A stretch of DNA of 64,000 nt from Corylus avellana. Lineage: Eukaryota > Streptophyta > Magnoliopsida > Fagales > Betulaceae. A program made the position numbers and the translations under genes. Shown here in pieces: positions 35,144-46,834 of this stretch. The notes below the pieces were generated by a model. That model ran no database searches, was not told where the DNA came from, and worked only from the letters and a program-made list of their open reading frames with translations. The first letter of the stretch is position 1, and each line of letters starts with the position of its first letter. The stretch lies in contig NC_081542.1 in assembly GCF_901000735.1 (NCBI RefSeq), positions 28,674,358-28,738,357 of the forward strand, given 5' to 3'.

Positions 35144-35378
35144 TAAGGTAATAGAGCTTTAATGATCCGGTCTGCATGCTAATTAGAAGAAGCTAAGTAT
35201 ACATAGGCCAATGAGGAATCTTTTAACCCCATTATGAGCTTTAGGACACCATTTGGTGCGTGCCCTACCCTCCAAAAATTGAGAGCAAGAGAGTAAGGGG
35301 AAGGCGGAGAAAGGAAAAAAGGAAAATATTTTTTGGAAGTTTTGGGCTTATGATCTTCAAGAGAGGTAATCTCTCTGA

Positions 35379-36276
35379 TAGACCATAAGCTGAATCACCT
35401 TAATATGTATCTTTCTTTCTTGCTTTTTCTCTTTATATTTTTATATACTTTAACATGGTATCAGAGCTATAGGCTAACGCTAATTATTGATCTTGTGATT
35501 TTTCTTCTTCTTCTCAATCACTCTTCCTTAATGAATGATCATTGGGCCAAATACATTTTCACTGTCGGAGTATCCTTATCATCCAAGTTCCGACCATAGT
35601 AGCCGATGCCGGCCAAAATTCGCCGATGTCAAAATCTTGGTGAAAGTAACCAATGCTGGCCAAAAAGTTGCCGATGTTCAAGTACACGGCCATAGTAGCC
35701 GATGCCGGCCAAGAGTTGCCGACGTCCAAGTTTCGGTCATAGCAGCCGATGTTCCAATTCATGCCATAGAAGCCATTTCTCAGCCCTTTGATGTTCAAGA
35801 TCAAACTTCAACGTACATGATCTATCGTTGGGTTTGTGGGGGCGTATTGAGACAAGAGTTATAATAACTCAAAAGACAAAGAACTCAATAATCAAAAGTT
35901 ACAATAACTCAAGAGACAATGAACTTAAGAATCAAGAGTTAAAAGAACATTAAGTTTATTGATGTTAATGTAGAAGTAAAAATGCTTGTAACCTTGTCCC
36001 TAGGAGGTAGTTCAATTGGCTGGGACCACGCCTGATGAAGTGGAGGTTATTAGTTCGAATTCTCCTCCCCCTCTTGTGCGGACATGTAAAAAAAAAAAAA
36101 TGCTTGTAATGTTCATACTCTTTCTCTATAAATAGAGTATTGTACGCCACCAAATATATCAAGGAAATATGTATCCAAAAAAATACTTTAATGTGTGGAT
36201 ATAGGCCATAAGCCGAGCTACCTTAATCTGTATTTTTTTTTTTGCCTTTTCTCTTTATACTTTTATATACTTTAAC
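35379..36276 (+). mobile_element. Small LTR-element remnant with tRNA-Met primer site
   Basis: Related LTR 3' ends (TTTTATATACTTTAACA) occur at 35439-35455 and 36260-36276. TGGTATCAGAGCT directly after the first one (35456-35468) is the classical initiator-tRNA primer binding site. The short internal region has no polymerase genes and contains a degenerate repeat of about 48 bp (35596-35755, GTAGCCGATGCCGGCCAA type). Unit 1 of R provides the empty site (CTCTCTGAGAAAGAC). The first LTR is truncated to about 77 bp. Confidence 0.6.
35992..36100 (+). mobile_element. tRNA-derived SINE with perfect target duplication
   Basis: A 109-bp insert with A-box-like TAGTTCAATTGGCTGG (36008) and B-box-like TTAGTTCGAATTCTCC (36050), ending in a run of A. 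The 14-bp AAAAATGCTTGTAA flanks it at 35978-35991 and 36096-36109. It is nested inside the LTR remnant, so it is younger than that element. Confidence 0.7.
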
Positions 36277-36935
36277 ACTGAGAAAGACAACAAGAGTTGA
36301 AAACAACTGTTTAATTTAGACCCCAAACACAACAAAATAATACAAACACAACAGTTAAAAGAAATAATAAACTAAAATATTGTAGTGAATAATATCAAGC
36401 CATCACAACCATAAACACCAACACATCAAGACACAATGAAAAGGAAAAGCTTGCACAAAGAAAAAACCTCTATGAGATAGCTTGATAATAGCTTAAAAGT
36501 TCATATATATATATATATTAAAATTAGCATTATCATGCTTTGTTTTATTCTAATTCTTGTATTTTATATTTGATTGTGAAATATTAATTAATAAGTAATT
36601 AAAATTTAAATAAAATATGAATGCAATAAATTATCTTTAGTAGGAATCGTCAAAATTGTTGCAAATGGAATAAGAAAGCAAAGCAAAGAAAACACAAAAT
36701 AAGGAAAGCTCTTGTTTTCTAAAGCTACTGATTGCTTTGCATGTGGGTGGGTGTTGGTCTCTAAAGGCGGTGGACTTCTAAAAAGCACGAAGACTTGGAG
36801 AGAAAAGAAACGTAGCAATATGAGAAGTGCGTGGAAACAAGAGAAAGAAAAAAAAGGAACGTAACTGGGGCCCACGAATTGTTAGTAAAGTCCAACGAAA
36901 AAAAAAAAAAAAAACACAAAAAAGTTTTTTTTAGT

Positions 36936-37322
36936 GAGTCCTGCTTTGCGGTTGCCAAAAGGCAGGACATGTATTAAAAAAAGTTAAAAAACCTAATAAA
37001 AAAAAAACTTTGTCCTTTCTTTGTGATTGTTAAATTTTTATGAGTTAATATTTAATTTTTAATGTCTAAAAACTTTTTTTTGGATTCAAAACTAAAATTT
37101 AGGAGTGAAAGATTAATCATTTAGGGATTGTATTACTCAAAAGAGATTCGATCATCTTAAATTTGGTGCTAATACCTCAAATTTAGTGATAATACCTCAA
37201 ATTTGAATTTTCCTTTACTATCTCTCTTCTTCATTTTTTATTTTTATTTTTTTTAAAAAAAACCAAGCAAAATATCTGACGTTATTTAAAAAAGAAAAAT
37301 AAAATTTTGGCCACGTCAACTT
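36936..37322. other. Sequence between R and the Copia LTR
   Basis: AT-rich, beginning GAGTCCTGCTTTGCGG just after the R junction. It probably belongs to an insertion into R whose other end lies at 53825-53877. It contains a short direct repeat (AATACCTCAAATTT, two copies near 37170-37205). No gene. Confidence 0.4.
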
Positions 37323-37594
37323 TGTTGGAAATCTAGATGTGGGAATTGCAGGGAAAAATAAACGTAGAATACAAACAGAATGAGAAGTAAATGAAATCTG
37401 GACAGTAAGGCGATTGTGACTCTATCTTTTAGATAAACATTGCCTCCCACTTCTATTAGAAGTCTTGCAAAAGGGAATCAAAGCAATCTTATCCTCAGGA
37501 TACAATACTGCCTGATGTAGTGTGCAGATTGCAAAACTCTGAACACTATCAAGAACATAAATTTTTTGTAACAGCTGTAAAATAATCGTGAGAG
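37323..37594 (-). mobile_element. Partial Copia LTR cut by assembly gap
   Basis: These 272 bases match 53150-53422. The first 225 or so appear identical and the last 50 carry several differences next to the gap. It starts TGTTGGAAATC and is preceded by AACTT (37318-37322). This is the outer edge expected for the left (element 3') LTR of the minus-strand Copia element whose right LTR is at 53150-53824. Confidence 0.85.
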
Positions 37595-37694
37595 NNNNNN
37601 NNNNNNNNNNNNNNNNNNNNNNNNNNNNNNNNNNNNNNNNNNNNNNNNNNNNNNNNNNNNNNNNNNNNNNNNNNNNNNNNNNNNNNNNNNNNNN
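37595..37694. other. Assembly gap, 100 N
   Basis: Exactly 100 N, the conventional length for a gap of unknown size. Left side is Copia LTR, right side is NLR coding sequence on the minus strand. Open frames drawn through it are not real. Confidence 1.
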
Positions 37695-38310
37695 CACGAT
37701 CATTATTGTAAATTTTTCTAGCAAGAGTGGTCTTTCCCAACCCACCCATGCCGATGATTGAAATGACATCAAGTTTTGAATTCTCTGTTCTATGAGTAAG
37801 CTGTTTCACCAATGTATCAGAGTTGTGAAGGAAGCCCACCACGTCATCTTCCTCAACATGTCTCCTACGTCTGTGCAATGCCTTCTTCGTTGTTGCATCT
37901 ACACTTGTTTCAGCTCTTTCAATGTTGTACTTTTCTATATTGTCGTAGATTTTGTTGATCTCTTTGTTGAGGCCTTCTATCTTTTTTGCAACAATGTGGA
38001 GCATTATTGCGTGCCCAATGCCATATATTATCTTTCCCGCAATATTCCTCTTCCTCTGTTCTGCGACTTTGACGATGAATTTGTCAATAACATCCTCGGC
38101 CTCATAAGCAACTTCAGTGATTTGCCTGATTAACGCCTTCACATTTTCATGCTCGTTCCGTTTCCCATCGGAGTTCTCTAGAAAGATATTTATCCTCTCG
38201 AGCTCCCTCTGAAATGACTTGACTTCATCTTCCACTCCAGAAGGGAAACTTGCTCCTTCTATGAGTTGGGGTAGTTGCTGTAGGAGAACATTAACAACAC
38301 TGTCGGCCAT
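37695..38310 (-). pseudogene. Partial NLR gene copy (residues 1-205), truncated by the gap
   Basis: On the minus strand this encodes the Rx-type coiled-coil domain with the EDVID motif and the P-loop GMGGLGKTT, stopping at the gap after IYNNDR. The start codon (38308-38310) matches that of the complete gene at 60827. Coding identity is very high: within the coding region one residue differs near the start (N instead of Y at position 7). The break coincides with the N run and not with any biological junction, so it may be an assembly fragment or the other allele rather than a true pseudogene. Confidence 0.8.
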
Positions 38311-38829
38311 TGTTGCTTTTGCAAAGAATTCGATAAACTCGGGAGGTGGATACAGGAAGGATGCAAGAAAAATGAACAACACTGCTTCACATTTCGAACA
38401 TGGAGAGCAGCCGCAGAGAAAGAGAGAATGCGAAAATGTGATAAGTAGAATACCTGCAATGAATAAAGGCACCTCTAAACTTCTTCCTGGTTTCCAACTT
38501 CAATCTTTTTTTCAATTGAGAAAGACTTACTGGGTCAATAAAAGCAGCTTTGAACAAGCAGCGAGCAATCAGCTGGATGTCTTCTTCCTGGTTTCAATTG
38601 CAAGTAAAAAATTATTGACCCAACACCACATGGGTGGATAATTACAAATTTGAAATTAATCGCATGCAATCTTTTTTATATGGGTAAGAAATAATCACAT
38701 GAAATCACATGTTAAAGTTGCTACCTATTATATAACGCCTATGAAAATTAAATCACATGGGTCAATAACTAAAGATTGTGATATTAGTAAAAGAAGAAGG
38801 CAATTTTTTAGATTAATCTCCGAGTTAAT

Positions 38830-39610
38830 GCGTCAAAATAGATCACACCTCAATTTTTTTTTTTTTTTTTTCAGTTTTAACTGCTTAAATTCTTCGAAAA
38901 GAAATGGTGCAATAGATCATTCAGTTGGTTTTTCATCCGAAATTGTGTCGTATGTTAATGTTACATCATCATTTTTGTCACATCACATTAAAATATTATT
39001 TTTTTTAATAATTTTATTCAAAAACTCAAATCTCATAAAAAATTAAAAATTAAAAAAAAAATTAAAAAATTAAAAAAAAAATAAAAATAAAGGGATAACC
39101 AACAATAGGGTTGCCACCCCTATGGTTGAGGATCATGGCCTGGCAAGCCACCCTCAATCCCCCATGGGGGTGGCCGCGAGCTATCCCATGACTGTTGGGG
39201 TGACTTGTGAGCCACCCATAGGGGATTAGAAGTGGCCTGCCGCCACCCCTATGTGGGATTAGGGGTAGCTACAAGCCATACCAACACCCATGGGGTGGCC
39301 GCAAGCCACCCTTAAAGGGGATTGGGGTTGCTGATTGTCACCCAATAGGAGTTGGGGTGGCCTACTAAAGGTGGTAGCATCACCATTGGTCACCCTTTCA
39401 TTTTTTAAAAAACAAAATTGAAGATTTGACTTTTAATTAAATTATTATTTTAATGTGATATGACAAAAATTATTATTTGATTTTTAATTAAATTATTATT
39501 TCAGATGGAAAACCAACAGAAAATCTATTACACATTTTTAATAAACTTAGGTTGTTAAAGCTAAGGAAAAAAAAATATATTGAGGTGTTATTTTCACACG
39601 CTCAAAACTT
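38830..39610. mobile_element. Foldback element with GC-rich core (left copy)
   Basis: The long arms are imperfect inverted repeats. One carries AATAGATCATTCAGTTGGTT, the other the complement, AACCAACAGAAAATCTATT. The core (39106-39400) is built of GGGTGGC/GCCACCCC words. Same element as at 59535-60320. Confidence 0.65.
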
Positions 39611-39927
39611 TTCAAAAAATAAAGAGTGGATGTTGACCCAGGGAATGAGGCGACAACATTGGCTAGTCTTAATAAAAATAAATAAAAAATAAAAATAAAA
39701 AGTAATCAATTTCATCTAACTCTTACATTAAAAATAAATTTATTTTTCAATTTCTCACCTCTCATTTAGTTTTCTCCCATTCACTCTATTTCATGATTCA
39801 AAATATACCACATATAAAATAAAATAAAATAAAAAAATGTAACCCAGCCATTTACTGCAGACGATTCTAAGGAAACGAGATTCACGTTTAATGTTCTTGT
39901 CGATCTATAGGTGCTTTCTTAGCGTAA

Positions 39928-40307
39928 GAGCATTCACATTGGTTTATGTATATTTTTATGCAAAATGACTAATCAAAATCCTATTTTATGTAGTTTAGCT
40001 AATGAGTTTTAAAATACATCAAACATCTAATTACTATTTTTTTTTATCTATATCATTTAAATTTTATTTTATTTTTTTTATAAGGATTGTATTTTTCCTA
40101 AAGATCCTATTTTTCAACTTTGGGGAAGAAAAGTAAAATATGGAGAGAGAAATAGTAGGAGAAAATTTTAGAAAAATAGAGATGTGGAGAGAGAAATAGT
40201 ATATTAATAAGACGTATGTGTGAAAAGTGGCAATGTAGATGATTTTTTAATGTTTTGCTTATCTATTTTATATAAAAGTAAGAAATGGCTAAACCAATGT
40301 GAGTGCT
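39928..40307. mobile_element. Tourist-like MITE (left copy)
   Basis: The termini GAGCATTCACATTGGTTTA and TAAACCAATGTGAGTGCTT are inverted repeats, with TAA/TTA-type flanks. The copy in the other arm is at about 58843-59226. Confidence 0.65.
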
Positions 40308-41169
40308 TTAATTAAGTAGAGCCAGTATTGAATGAAATATGCTATAGTGTAATAAAAAAACCATTTTTTGTTCATAAAAGTCTTAGGTGGCAAGAAGCTC
40401 TAGGCCCATTAGTGGGTGGGGTCACAGCAACTACAGCTGGATAGCCTCTTGCTACCTAAGACTTTTATGGACCAAAAATAGTATTTTTATTACATTAAAG
40501 CATTTATCTTATTAACCTTAGCATATCCAAGCAATAGTGGTAATGCCAACGGCCGTACAATGTTTTTTTTTCTTCAAAATTTTCAATTAAGACAACATTT
40601 ATCTTAAACTAAAAAATAATAATAATAATAATAATAATTGTTAATGTCCCCCAACAACGAAAATACCCTAAATAAAATTCAAAAAACTAAAGCTAAAAAT
40701 AACTTTCTTAAAAAAATAAAAATAAAAAACCAAAGTGTGGAAATTTAAAAATAATAATAATAATAATAATAATAATTTTTTTAAAAGAAAAAATTTATTA
40801 ATTTTTATTTATTTATTGAAGTATTTGTTTAACATATTATGCCTAGTATTATTCTGATTTAATCTTATTTTAATTTGTATCTTAGCATATTAGTATTATT
40901 CTGATTTAAATTATCGAAGGAATAAGAATATCACTGTCTGATTCTCTCTTTCTCCACTCCATCGTTCCTATTCTTTATTTTTCTACTTGGTTTATGAGCA
41001 AGTTTAGATCCTAGTCTAAACCCCATTTGGTTTTTTTTTCCCTTTGGTGGCAGCCCACTCAAGTAGTGTCTTGATAGTATTAAATCATCATTTATCTCAA
41101 AAACTTAAAAATTTAACACATTATGAGTCAAAAGTCATAAGTTCAAACCATAACTTCACAATTCACTTC

Positions 41170-41990
41170 TCATTTAAATTAAATATTATAGGGTAAAGTC
41201 TACAAGCCCCACCGTAAACTACCACACAATTGACAATGTCCCCCCAAACTTTCAATTGTGACAATGTCCCCCAAAACTATCAAAACATTGTCAATGTCCG
41301 CCCTAAGGCTAGCAAAAAAATAAAAAATGCTCCTATGTATTTCTCAATAAGACAAAAATACTCCTATAAATTTCAAAAATAAATAAATAAATTTTTAATT
41401 TTAAAAAAAAAAACGAAAAATTTTAATTTAAAAATAACAAAAATTATTTTTTAAACGAAAATTTTTAATTTTTTTTAAAAAACGAATTTTTTTAAACCAA
41501 TATTTTTTTAAAACAAATTGTTTTTTTAAACGGAAATTTTTATTTAAAAGAAACATTTTAAAAAAAAAAAAAATTTAGAAAACCAAAAAATTTTAATCTT
41601 CTTAAACGAAAATTGTTAATTTTTTTAAAACATAAATTTTTATTTTAAAAAGTTATAAAACAAAAAAAAAAAAACAAAAAACAAAACAAAAAAAAATCAT
41701 TTTTTATAACAAAAAAGATTAAAAAAATTAATTTTTTTCTTGTACAAAGGATTTTTTTTTTATTTTCATTTTTCCATCCTTTGGATTTTTTTTATTTTTT
41801 TTTTAGTTTTAGTTTTAGATTTTTTCTAGAAGTTTTAGTATTTTTTGTTTTCATTTTACTAAAGGTAGTTTCATCATTGGAGGGAACATTGACAATTTTT
41901 GGTAGTTTGGAGGGGGAGACATTGTCACAATTGAAAATTTAAATGGGAGTATGTGAATTTTCCCCAATATTCTAATTGTTTAGCGTCACC
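41170..41990. mobile_element. Foldback element with ACAATGTCCCCC arms (left copy)
   Basis: One arm contains TTTCAATTGTGACAATGTCC, and the other the complement near 41925 (GACATTGTCACAATTGAAAA). The interior is almost pure A/T with ATTTTT/AAAAAT runs. Non-coding. Other copy at about 56945-57720. Confidence 0.6.
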
Positions 41991-42314
41991 TATTAAAATA
42001 GAGTTTGAGCCTACAACTGAAAATGAGTGTTATAGTATTAATTAAATGATTAAATTTATCTCTTTTCATTCGCTTAAGTTTTTTGGATAAAATATTAGAG
42101 TCAGAGGTCCTGAATTTGAACCATGTCAATTGAGTGATAATTTAAAGGGGTACATGAAACTTTTCCTACTTATTTTGTCTTAAAAATAAAATTTTCCACC
42201 AAAATATGACCACCTTTTTTTTTTTTTTTTAACTAAAATATAGAATTTTTGCCTCCAAATTTTGACAAAAATAAAATTCACTCAAAAATCAAAAGTCAAA
42301 AGATGTCTTTTTCT

Positions 42315-42414
42315 NNNNNNNNNNNNNNNNNNNNNNNNNNNNNNNNNNNNNNNNNNNNNNNNNNNNNNNNNNNNNNNNNNNNNNNNNNNNNNNNNNNNNN
42401 NNNNNNNNNNNNNN
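42315..42414. other. Assembly gap, 100 N
   Basis: Exactly 100 N. It separates the NLR-arm contig from the PIF/Harbinger contig. The sequence left of it corresponds to the position just beyond a 51-A tract in contig 4. Confidence 1.
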
Positions 42415-42921
42415 GCGTTTGGTAAAACATGTTAAAAAGTATTTTTTTTTAATCAATTGAGTGTTTGGATAACATTAGCATATATTTGGGGTTTCATAAC
42501 CAAATTACCAATAATGACATTTCTTTATAACAGTAAAATAACTAACATTGTCTATAAGCCTCCATTTTTAACACCTATGCAAACAAAAGTATAACTTATA
42601 ATTTGACATTAATTTTGAGTTTTCTACTTAGGCAATTCTATATTGCTATATTACTTGTTTATATGCTTTTTTGTTTTTGTATTTTTTTTTTCTTGAAACA
42701 TATTCTAAACAGACGTATAATAAAAAATAGAAGAACAATCCATCAAATTAAACTAATAATGTTCATCAAATTTAACTGTTACATTCACCAATAATTTAAA
42801 TTAGTACTTGATAAATCATCAAAAAAAACTTAAAGGATATTAAAAATTAGCCTAAAACATAAATAATAAAGCACTGTTTATAGCCCACAAACGGATTGGG
42901 CTATATTGTCACGAACCACTT

Positions 42922-44042
42922 TCATCTCCTCGTCATGTATATTGCCAATGTTTTCTTGACTGTTACTCCTTGCATCATCATCATCATCATCATTATCATT
43001 ATCGAAGTTATCTTTATCCCACTTAAACTCATTATCCTTATGTCATGTATTCTAATAAAATTATGAAGGACCGCGGTAGCAACTACAATGAGCATTTGAT
43101 TGTTAATATCATAAGATGGCATTTGCCTTAAAATATGCCACCTATTCTTCCACACACCAAAAGTTCGCTCTATAACACTTCTAAGGGATGGGTGAACATA
43201 GTTAAACCTCTCCTCTATCCCATTTCCTCGACTAGCTTGTCGAAAATCGGGAAGGTGATATCTCTCCCCTTTGTAAGGTGTCAAATACCCTTTAATTAAG
43301 GGGTATCCACAACTAAATAATATTTTCCTACACGATAATAATAACCATCTATGAGATGTACATAAACAATATGCATTCATAATCAATAAGATTAAAAAAA
43401 ATACTATACCTAGTGGTAGTTTTGGAAAGTTTGCAGATGGTTTACGAATAGCATCTAAAAAATACGTGTATCATATGCCGCACCTTCCCATCCTACCATA
43501 ATAAATCAAAATTACATGCCGCCATCACATTTTAAGTTGGTGTTCCTTTTCTTCCAATGTATGGAATTTTCTTATCCTCTCTAACAACAACTGGGATATG
43601 TGTTCTATCAATGGCACCGATACAGTTTTAAAATACGCATGTTGTTAAATTTTAGATACTTATTAAGCTACTTTAACAAAATGTAAGCACATATTGAGCA
43701 ATACTGATAAACAAATAAAATAAGTACCTTAAAATGTGGCCAATACAATGGATTGTGCCGAATTTTTTTGGGAACTTCATTGAAGGTGGGATCAGAAGGT
43801 TTGATGAGATCCATTGCCATTAGGTTAAGCGCTTTCAGAACTTTAGGAAAATGTCTATGTATAGTCTCACCAGAATGTTGGAACCTTTCTTGAACCATTC
43901 TATTACATGATCCTTGTGCAAGAATAAACAAACATATACCTACTGACTCTTCTAGTCTAATACGCCTCGTATGCTGAAGTCCATATGTATGTTGCAGAAC
44001 ATTACATAATTGAAAGAAAATACGTGGTTTCATTCTAAACAT
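42922..44042 (-). pseudogene. PIF/Harbinger DDE transposase, frameshifted
   Basis: The N-terminal part (43668-44042) reads like the helical domain before the nuclease (LEESVGICLFILAQGSCNR, then the region ending RHNPLYWPHFK). The first catalytic aspartate lies in CIGAIDRTHIP (about 43595-43625, after an intron-like interval). GWEGAAYDTRIF, with the second aspartate, lies near 43460-43500. ERTFGVWKNRW near 43140-43170 carries the glutamate. Small indels near 43455 and 43310 shift the frame, and there are intron-like interruptions, so it cannot make an intact enzyme as it stands. DDE_Tnp_4/HARBI1-type family assignment is by motif. Confidence 0.75.
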
Positions 44043-44435
44043 ATCATGACATATAGTCTAATTTTCAGTCATCATATGTATCAACCACCTATATCCAGTT
44101 TCTTTAGAATTTCTACAAAGTTGTTTATTAATGTATTTAATGTCATACGTCACTACTGCATGACATCCAGCAAAACAAGATGGTAAAACTCATCATCACT
44201 ATCATCATCATCATTCTCGTCATTATCATGAAAATGATCGTCATTACCATAATCCATATAATCATCATAGTTCATGTGAGTGATACCTAAAATATATTAA
44301 CAATTAATAAGATAAAACACATAAAACTATCTTTTAAAGAAATTGTTCAACAATCACAATTATCAAATTTGCATTATTCAAATATAAAATAACATAAGTC
44401 ATATCAAGTGGAGAAACTAAAATTACATTGTCCAA

Positions 44436-44445
<10 letters not shown>

Positions 44446-44478
<33 letters not shown>
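44446..44478. repeat. (AAT)n microsatellite
   Basis: About eleven ATA/AAT units within the PIF/Harbinger element between its two genes. Confidence 0.9.
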
Positions 44479-44545
44479 CACATAGTTCAAATATCCCAAC
44501 ACCGAAAATAACAAGTGTCTTATTGCAAATTTATCCACTTGCTAA

Positions 44546-45631
44546 TCAAGTAAAGAAATGGCGGTTGTCTATCAATTTCGCTTCATCTTTTAGAAACATA
44601 AGCTGCAAATGTGGTTTTTCCAACACAGCGAACACCTCTCTCTTTTCTTTATTATGAAAGATACGAGCTGCCATATGATGGAAATTAGAACCCCCCTCAA
44701 CACCATCCAAGGTGCACATGCGCTTCAAGACATCACGAATACTGTTACTTGAATTTGCTTGACTTGTGGCCTTTAACTCAACATCATTACTTGTCCGCTG
44801 AGCTCATTTAGCAGCCTTGACACAGTTCCTGCTTTTTTTCCTTCGCTTTGCATGACGGTACCTATCTCATTTCTTGGGGAGGCTGTGTAGGATTAGGTAG
44901 CAGTGTAGGATTGGCTGTTTATGTAGAATTAGGTGGCTGTGTAGGATTAGGTGTCTGTGTAAGATTAAGTGTCTCAATATCATCATGATTATATTGAGGA
45001 CTCAACTCACCAGACGAGTCACCTGACACCTCCACAAGAGTCTCAAAATTAGTAGGTAAACCACCTGAAGAGGGAGTCCATGCACTTTCTCCAGTAGCCG
45101 CAGTGTCTCTGAACATTATGTATAATAAATGAAGGTTATCTAAACCTTTTTCCTGGAATTCTGAAGTCTCGGGAACCTCTTACATAATTAAAATGCTTAT
45201 ATTAATAACTAAAAGTACAAACTATTACTAAAAAAATCATATTAATTGATGATGAGAGACACACCTTTAACTTCCTTTCCCACCATTCATTCGTTGCATC
45301 TATATATTGTTCCTTTGGTTGCATCCCATCCTAATCCAGTTTTACTTCATTTCAATTTGTTTAAAGTAATCCAATCTTTTTTCAATGTGTCCTACTCATT
45401 CTTGAACTTACGTTATTCCCATGACTTACCGGTCTTATTTTTAAATGCTACCTCAGTATTCTTCCAACCATGTTTTGTAAAGTGGGTATTTGGTCGATTA
45501 CCTTGAAACACCTCATCCACACAGAGTTCACAAAAGACTATAGTAAATTGTGATGTCCAAAGAGCTCTAGAATCTGAGTTACTCTGTTTTGATTTAGGGT
45601 TAGGATTGGATATTGTATTTTGTTTATCCAT
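44546..45631 (-). pseudogene. PIF/Harbinger ORF2: Myb/SANT-like DNA-binding protein, broken
   Basis: The frame starting MDKQNTISNPN (45631) contains WTSQFTIVFCELCVDEV and HGWKNTEVAFKNKTGKSWE. This matches the trihelix/Myb-SANT fold that accompanies PIF transposases. It continues with frame breaks through LKKDWITL, then TGLGWDATKGTI, then NEWWERKLK to about 45260. An acidic Ser/Thr/Pro-rich middle (44919-45116) and a C-terminal piece (44546-44728, REVFAVLEKPHLQLMFLKDE) follow. Family knowledge: this protein helps the transposase bind and enter the nucleus. Confidence 0.65.
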
Positions 45632-45748
45632 CTACAAAATTATAATTTTAGAAAGCTAGTAAGACACTAATATATTAACCATCTCATACACCAATAAAAA
45701 CCAAAAGAATTATTAACATAAAAATATAGCATTCAACTATATATATAA

Positions 45749-46258
45749 GGGTTAAATACTCCATACCCCCCTAGGGTTTCCCAACTTTATTTTTTTTCCT
45801 TCTGTGATTTCATTTTTATCACAGGAGGTCCCTGTGGTTTTGATAAGTGACCAAATTAGTCCATCCGTTAGTTGACCGTTAGGACTGACACATGGACCAA
45901 TCAGACTTCGACACGTGACACATATTTTATTTTTTTTATAATTAAAAAAAAAGAAACGGAAAAAATTGCGGCCACCCCCAAGACACCCCCAATTTTTTCC
46001 GTGTTTTTTTTTTTTTTTTAAATTTTAATTATAAAAAAAAATACATTTTTTAAAAAAAAATTTAAAAAATTAAATATGTGCCACGTGTCGACGTTTGATT
46101 GGTCTACGTGTCAGTCCTAACGGTCAACTAACGGTCAACTAACGAATGGACTAATTTGGTCACTTATCAAAACCACAGGGACCTCCTGTGATAAAAATGA
46201 AACCACATGGGGGAAAAAATAAAGTTGGGAAACCCTAGGGGGATATGGAGTATTTAAC
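45749..46258. mobile_element. Foldback element, 510 bp, arms about 180 bp
   Basis: The left arm starts GTTAAATACTCCATA, and the right arm ends with the inverse (TATGGAGTATTTAAC). Arm contents match, for example GGTCCCTGTGGTTTTGATAA against TTATCAAAACCACAGGGACC. The right arm carries a second GGTCAACTAAC. The centre is AT-rich with a short GCGGCCACCCCC piece. No gene; target duplication unresolved. Confidence 0.75.
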
Positions 46259-46474
46259 TCAATATATAAACTATCAAAGCTTTATTTAAGTCTTTACTTT
46301 TGTCATTTTTTAGCTTATAAGTTGCAACACGTTTCTTTAATATATAAATAATGTTTGAATTTATCCTTCACTATATTTCATATATGGACATGTGGAGTTG
46401 ATACAAATATTGAAATGAAACAGAACTAAAAAAAATTTTAAAAAGTCATCATTGCAAATTGTTACTGTGCACAT

Positions 46475-46803
46475 CACTGTGCAATACACAGTAACAGATC
46501 ACTGTCACAATGACCCGGAAAAATACTTCGGTCTTTGTGCACTGCACAATAAAAAAATTAAAATAAAAAAAAATCACAAATTATCACTGTTTATTACCCA
46601 TTAAAAAAAAAAAATCATCACAAATTGTTACAGTGCAATACCCATTAAAAAATAAAAATTAAAATCCATCACAAATTGTTACTGTACACTGCCTTAAAAA
46701 AAAAAAAAGAAACCATAAAAAATCGTCATTGTGCACATCACTGTGCAGTGCACAGTGACCAGAAAAAACCATCATCTTGGTCACTGTACACTATATAGTA
46801 TAA

Positions 46804-46834
<31 letters not shown>

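Larger units (their letters stand above)
34460..36935. repeat. Repeat R, unit 2, interrupted by nested insertions
   Basis: The same order of R sequence as unit 1, broken by a 590-bp solo LTR (34554-35143) and an LTR-element remnant (35379-36276). It ends at 36935, where a further insertion begins. The rest of this R copy appears to resume at 53878 in contig 4 (TTTTTAGTAGCCGACTGG), with a short TTTTTAGT repeat at both junctions. Confidence 0.7.
38311..42314 (-). repeat. Inverted-repeat arm: copy of the NLR upstream region
   Basis: This reproduces, in inverted form, the DNA from about 56603 to 60826. It includes the promoter region and TATA-like CCATATAAAAAAG, a foldback element (about 38830-39610), MITEs (39928-40307, about 40340-40505), AAT microsatellites (40616-40640, 40749-40775) and a second foldback (41170-41990). 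The main difference is an insertion of about 230 bp present only in the other arm (about 58021-58254). The arm ends at a gap where the other copy runs into a 51-A SINE tail. Confidence 0.85.

Noticed and set aside
37549..38472. 307-codon minus-strand frame through the first gap
   Set aside because: The codons left of the N run are Copia LTR, and the first 54 codons (before MADSVV) are probably untranslated leader. Only 37695-38310 is supported NLR sequence.
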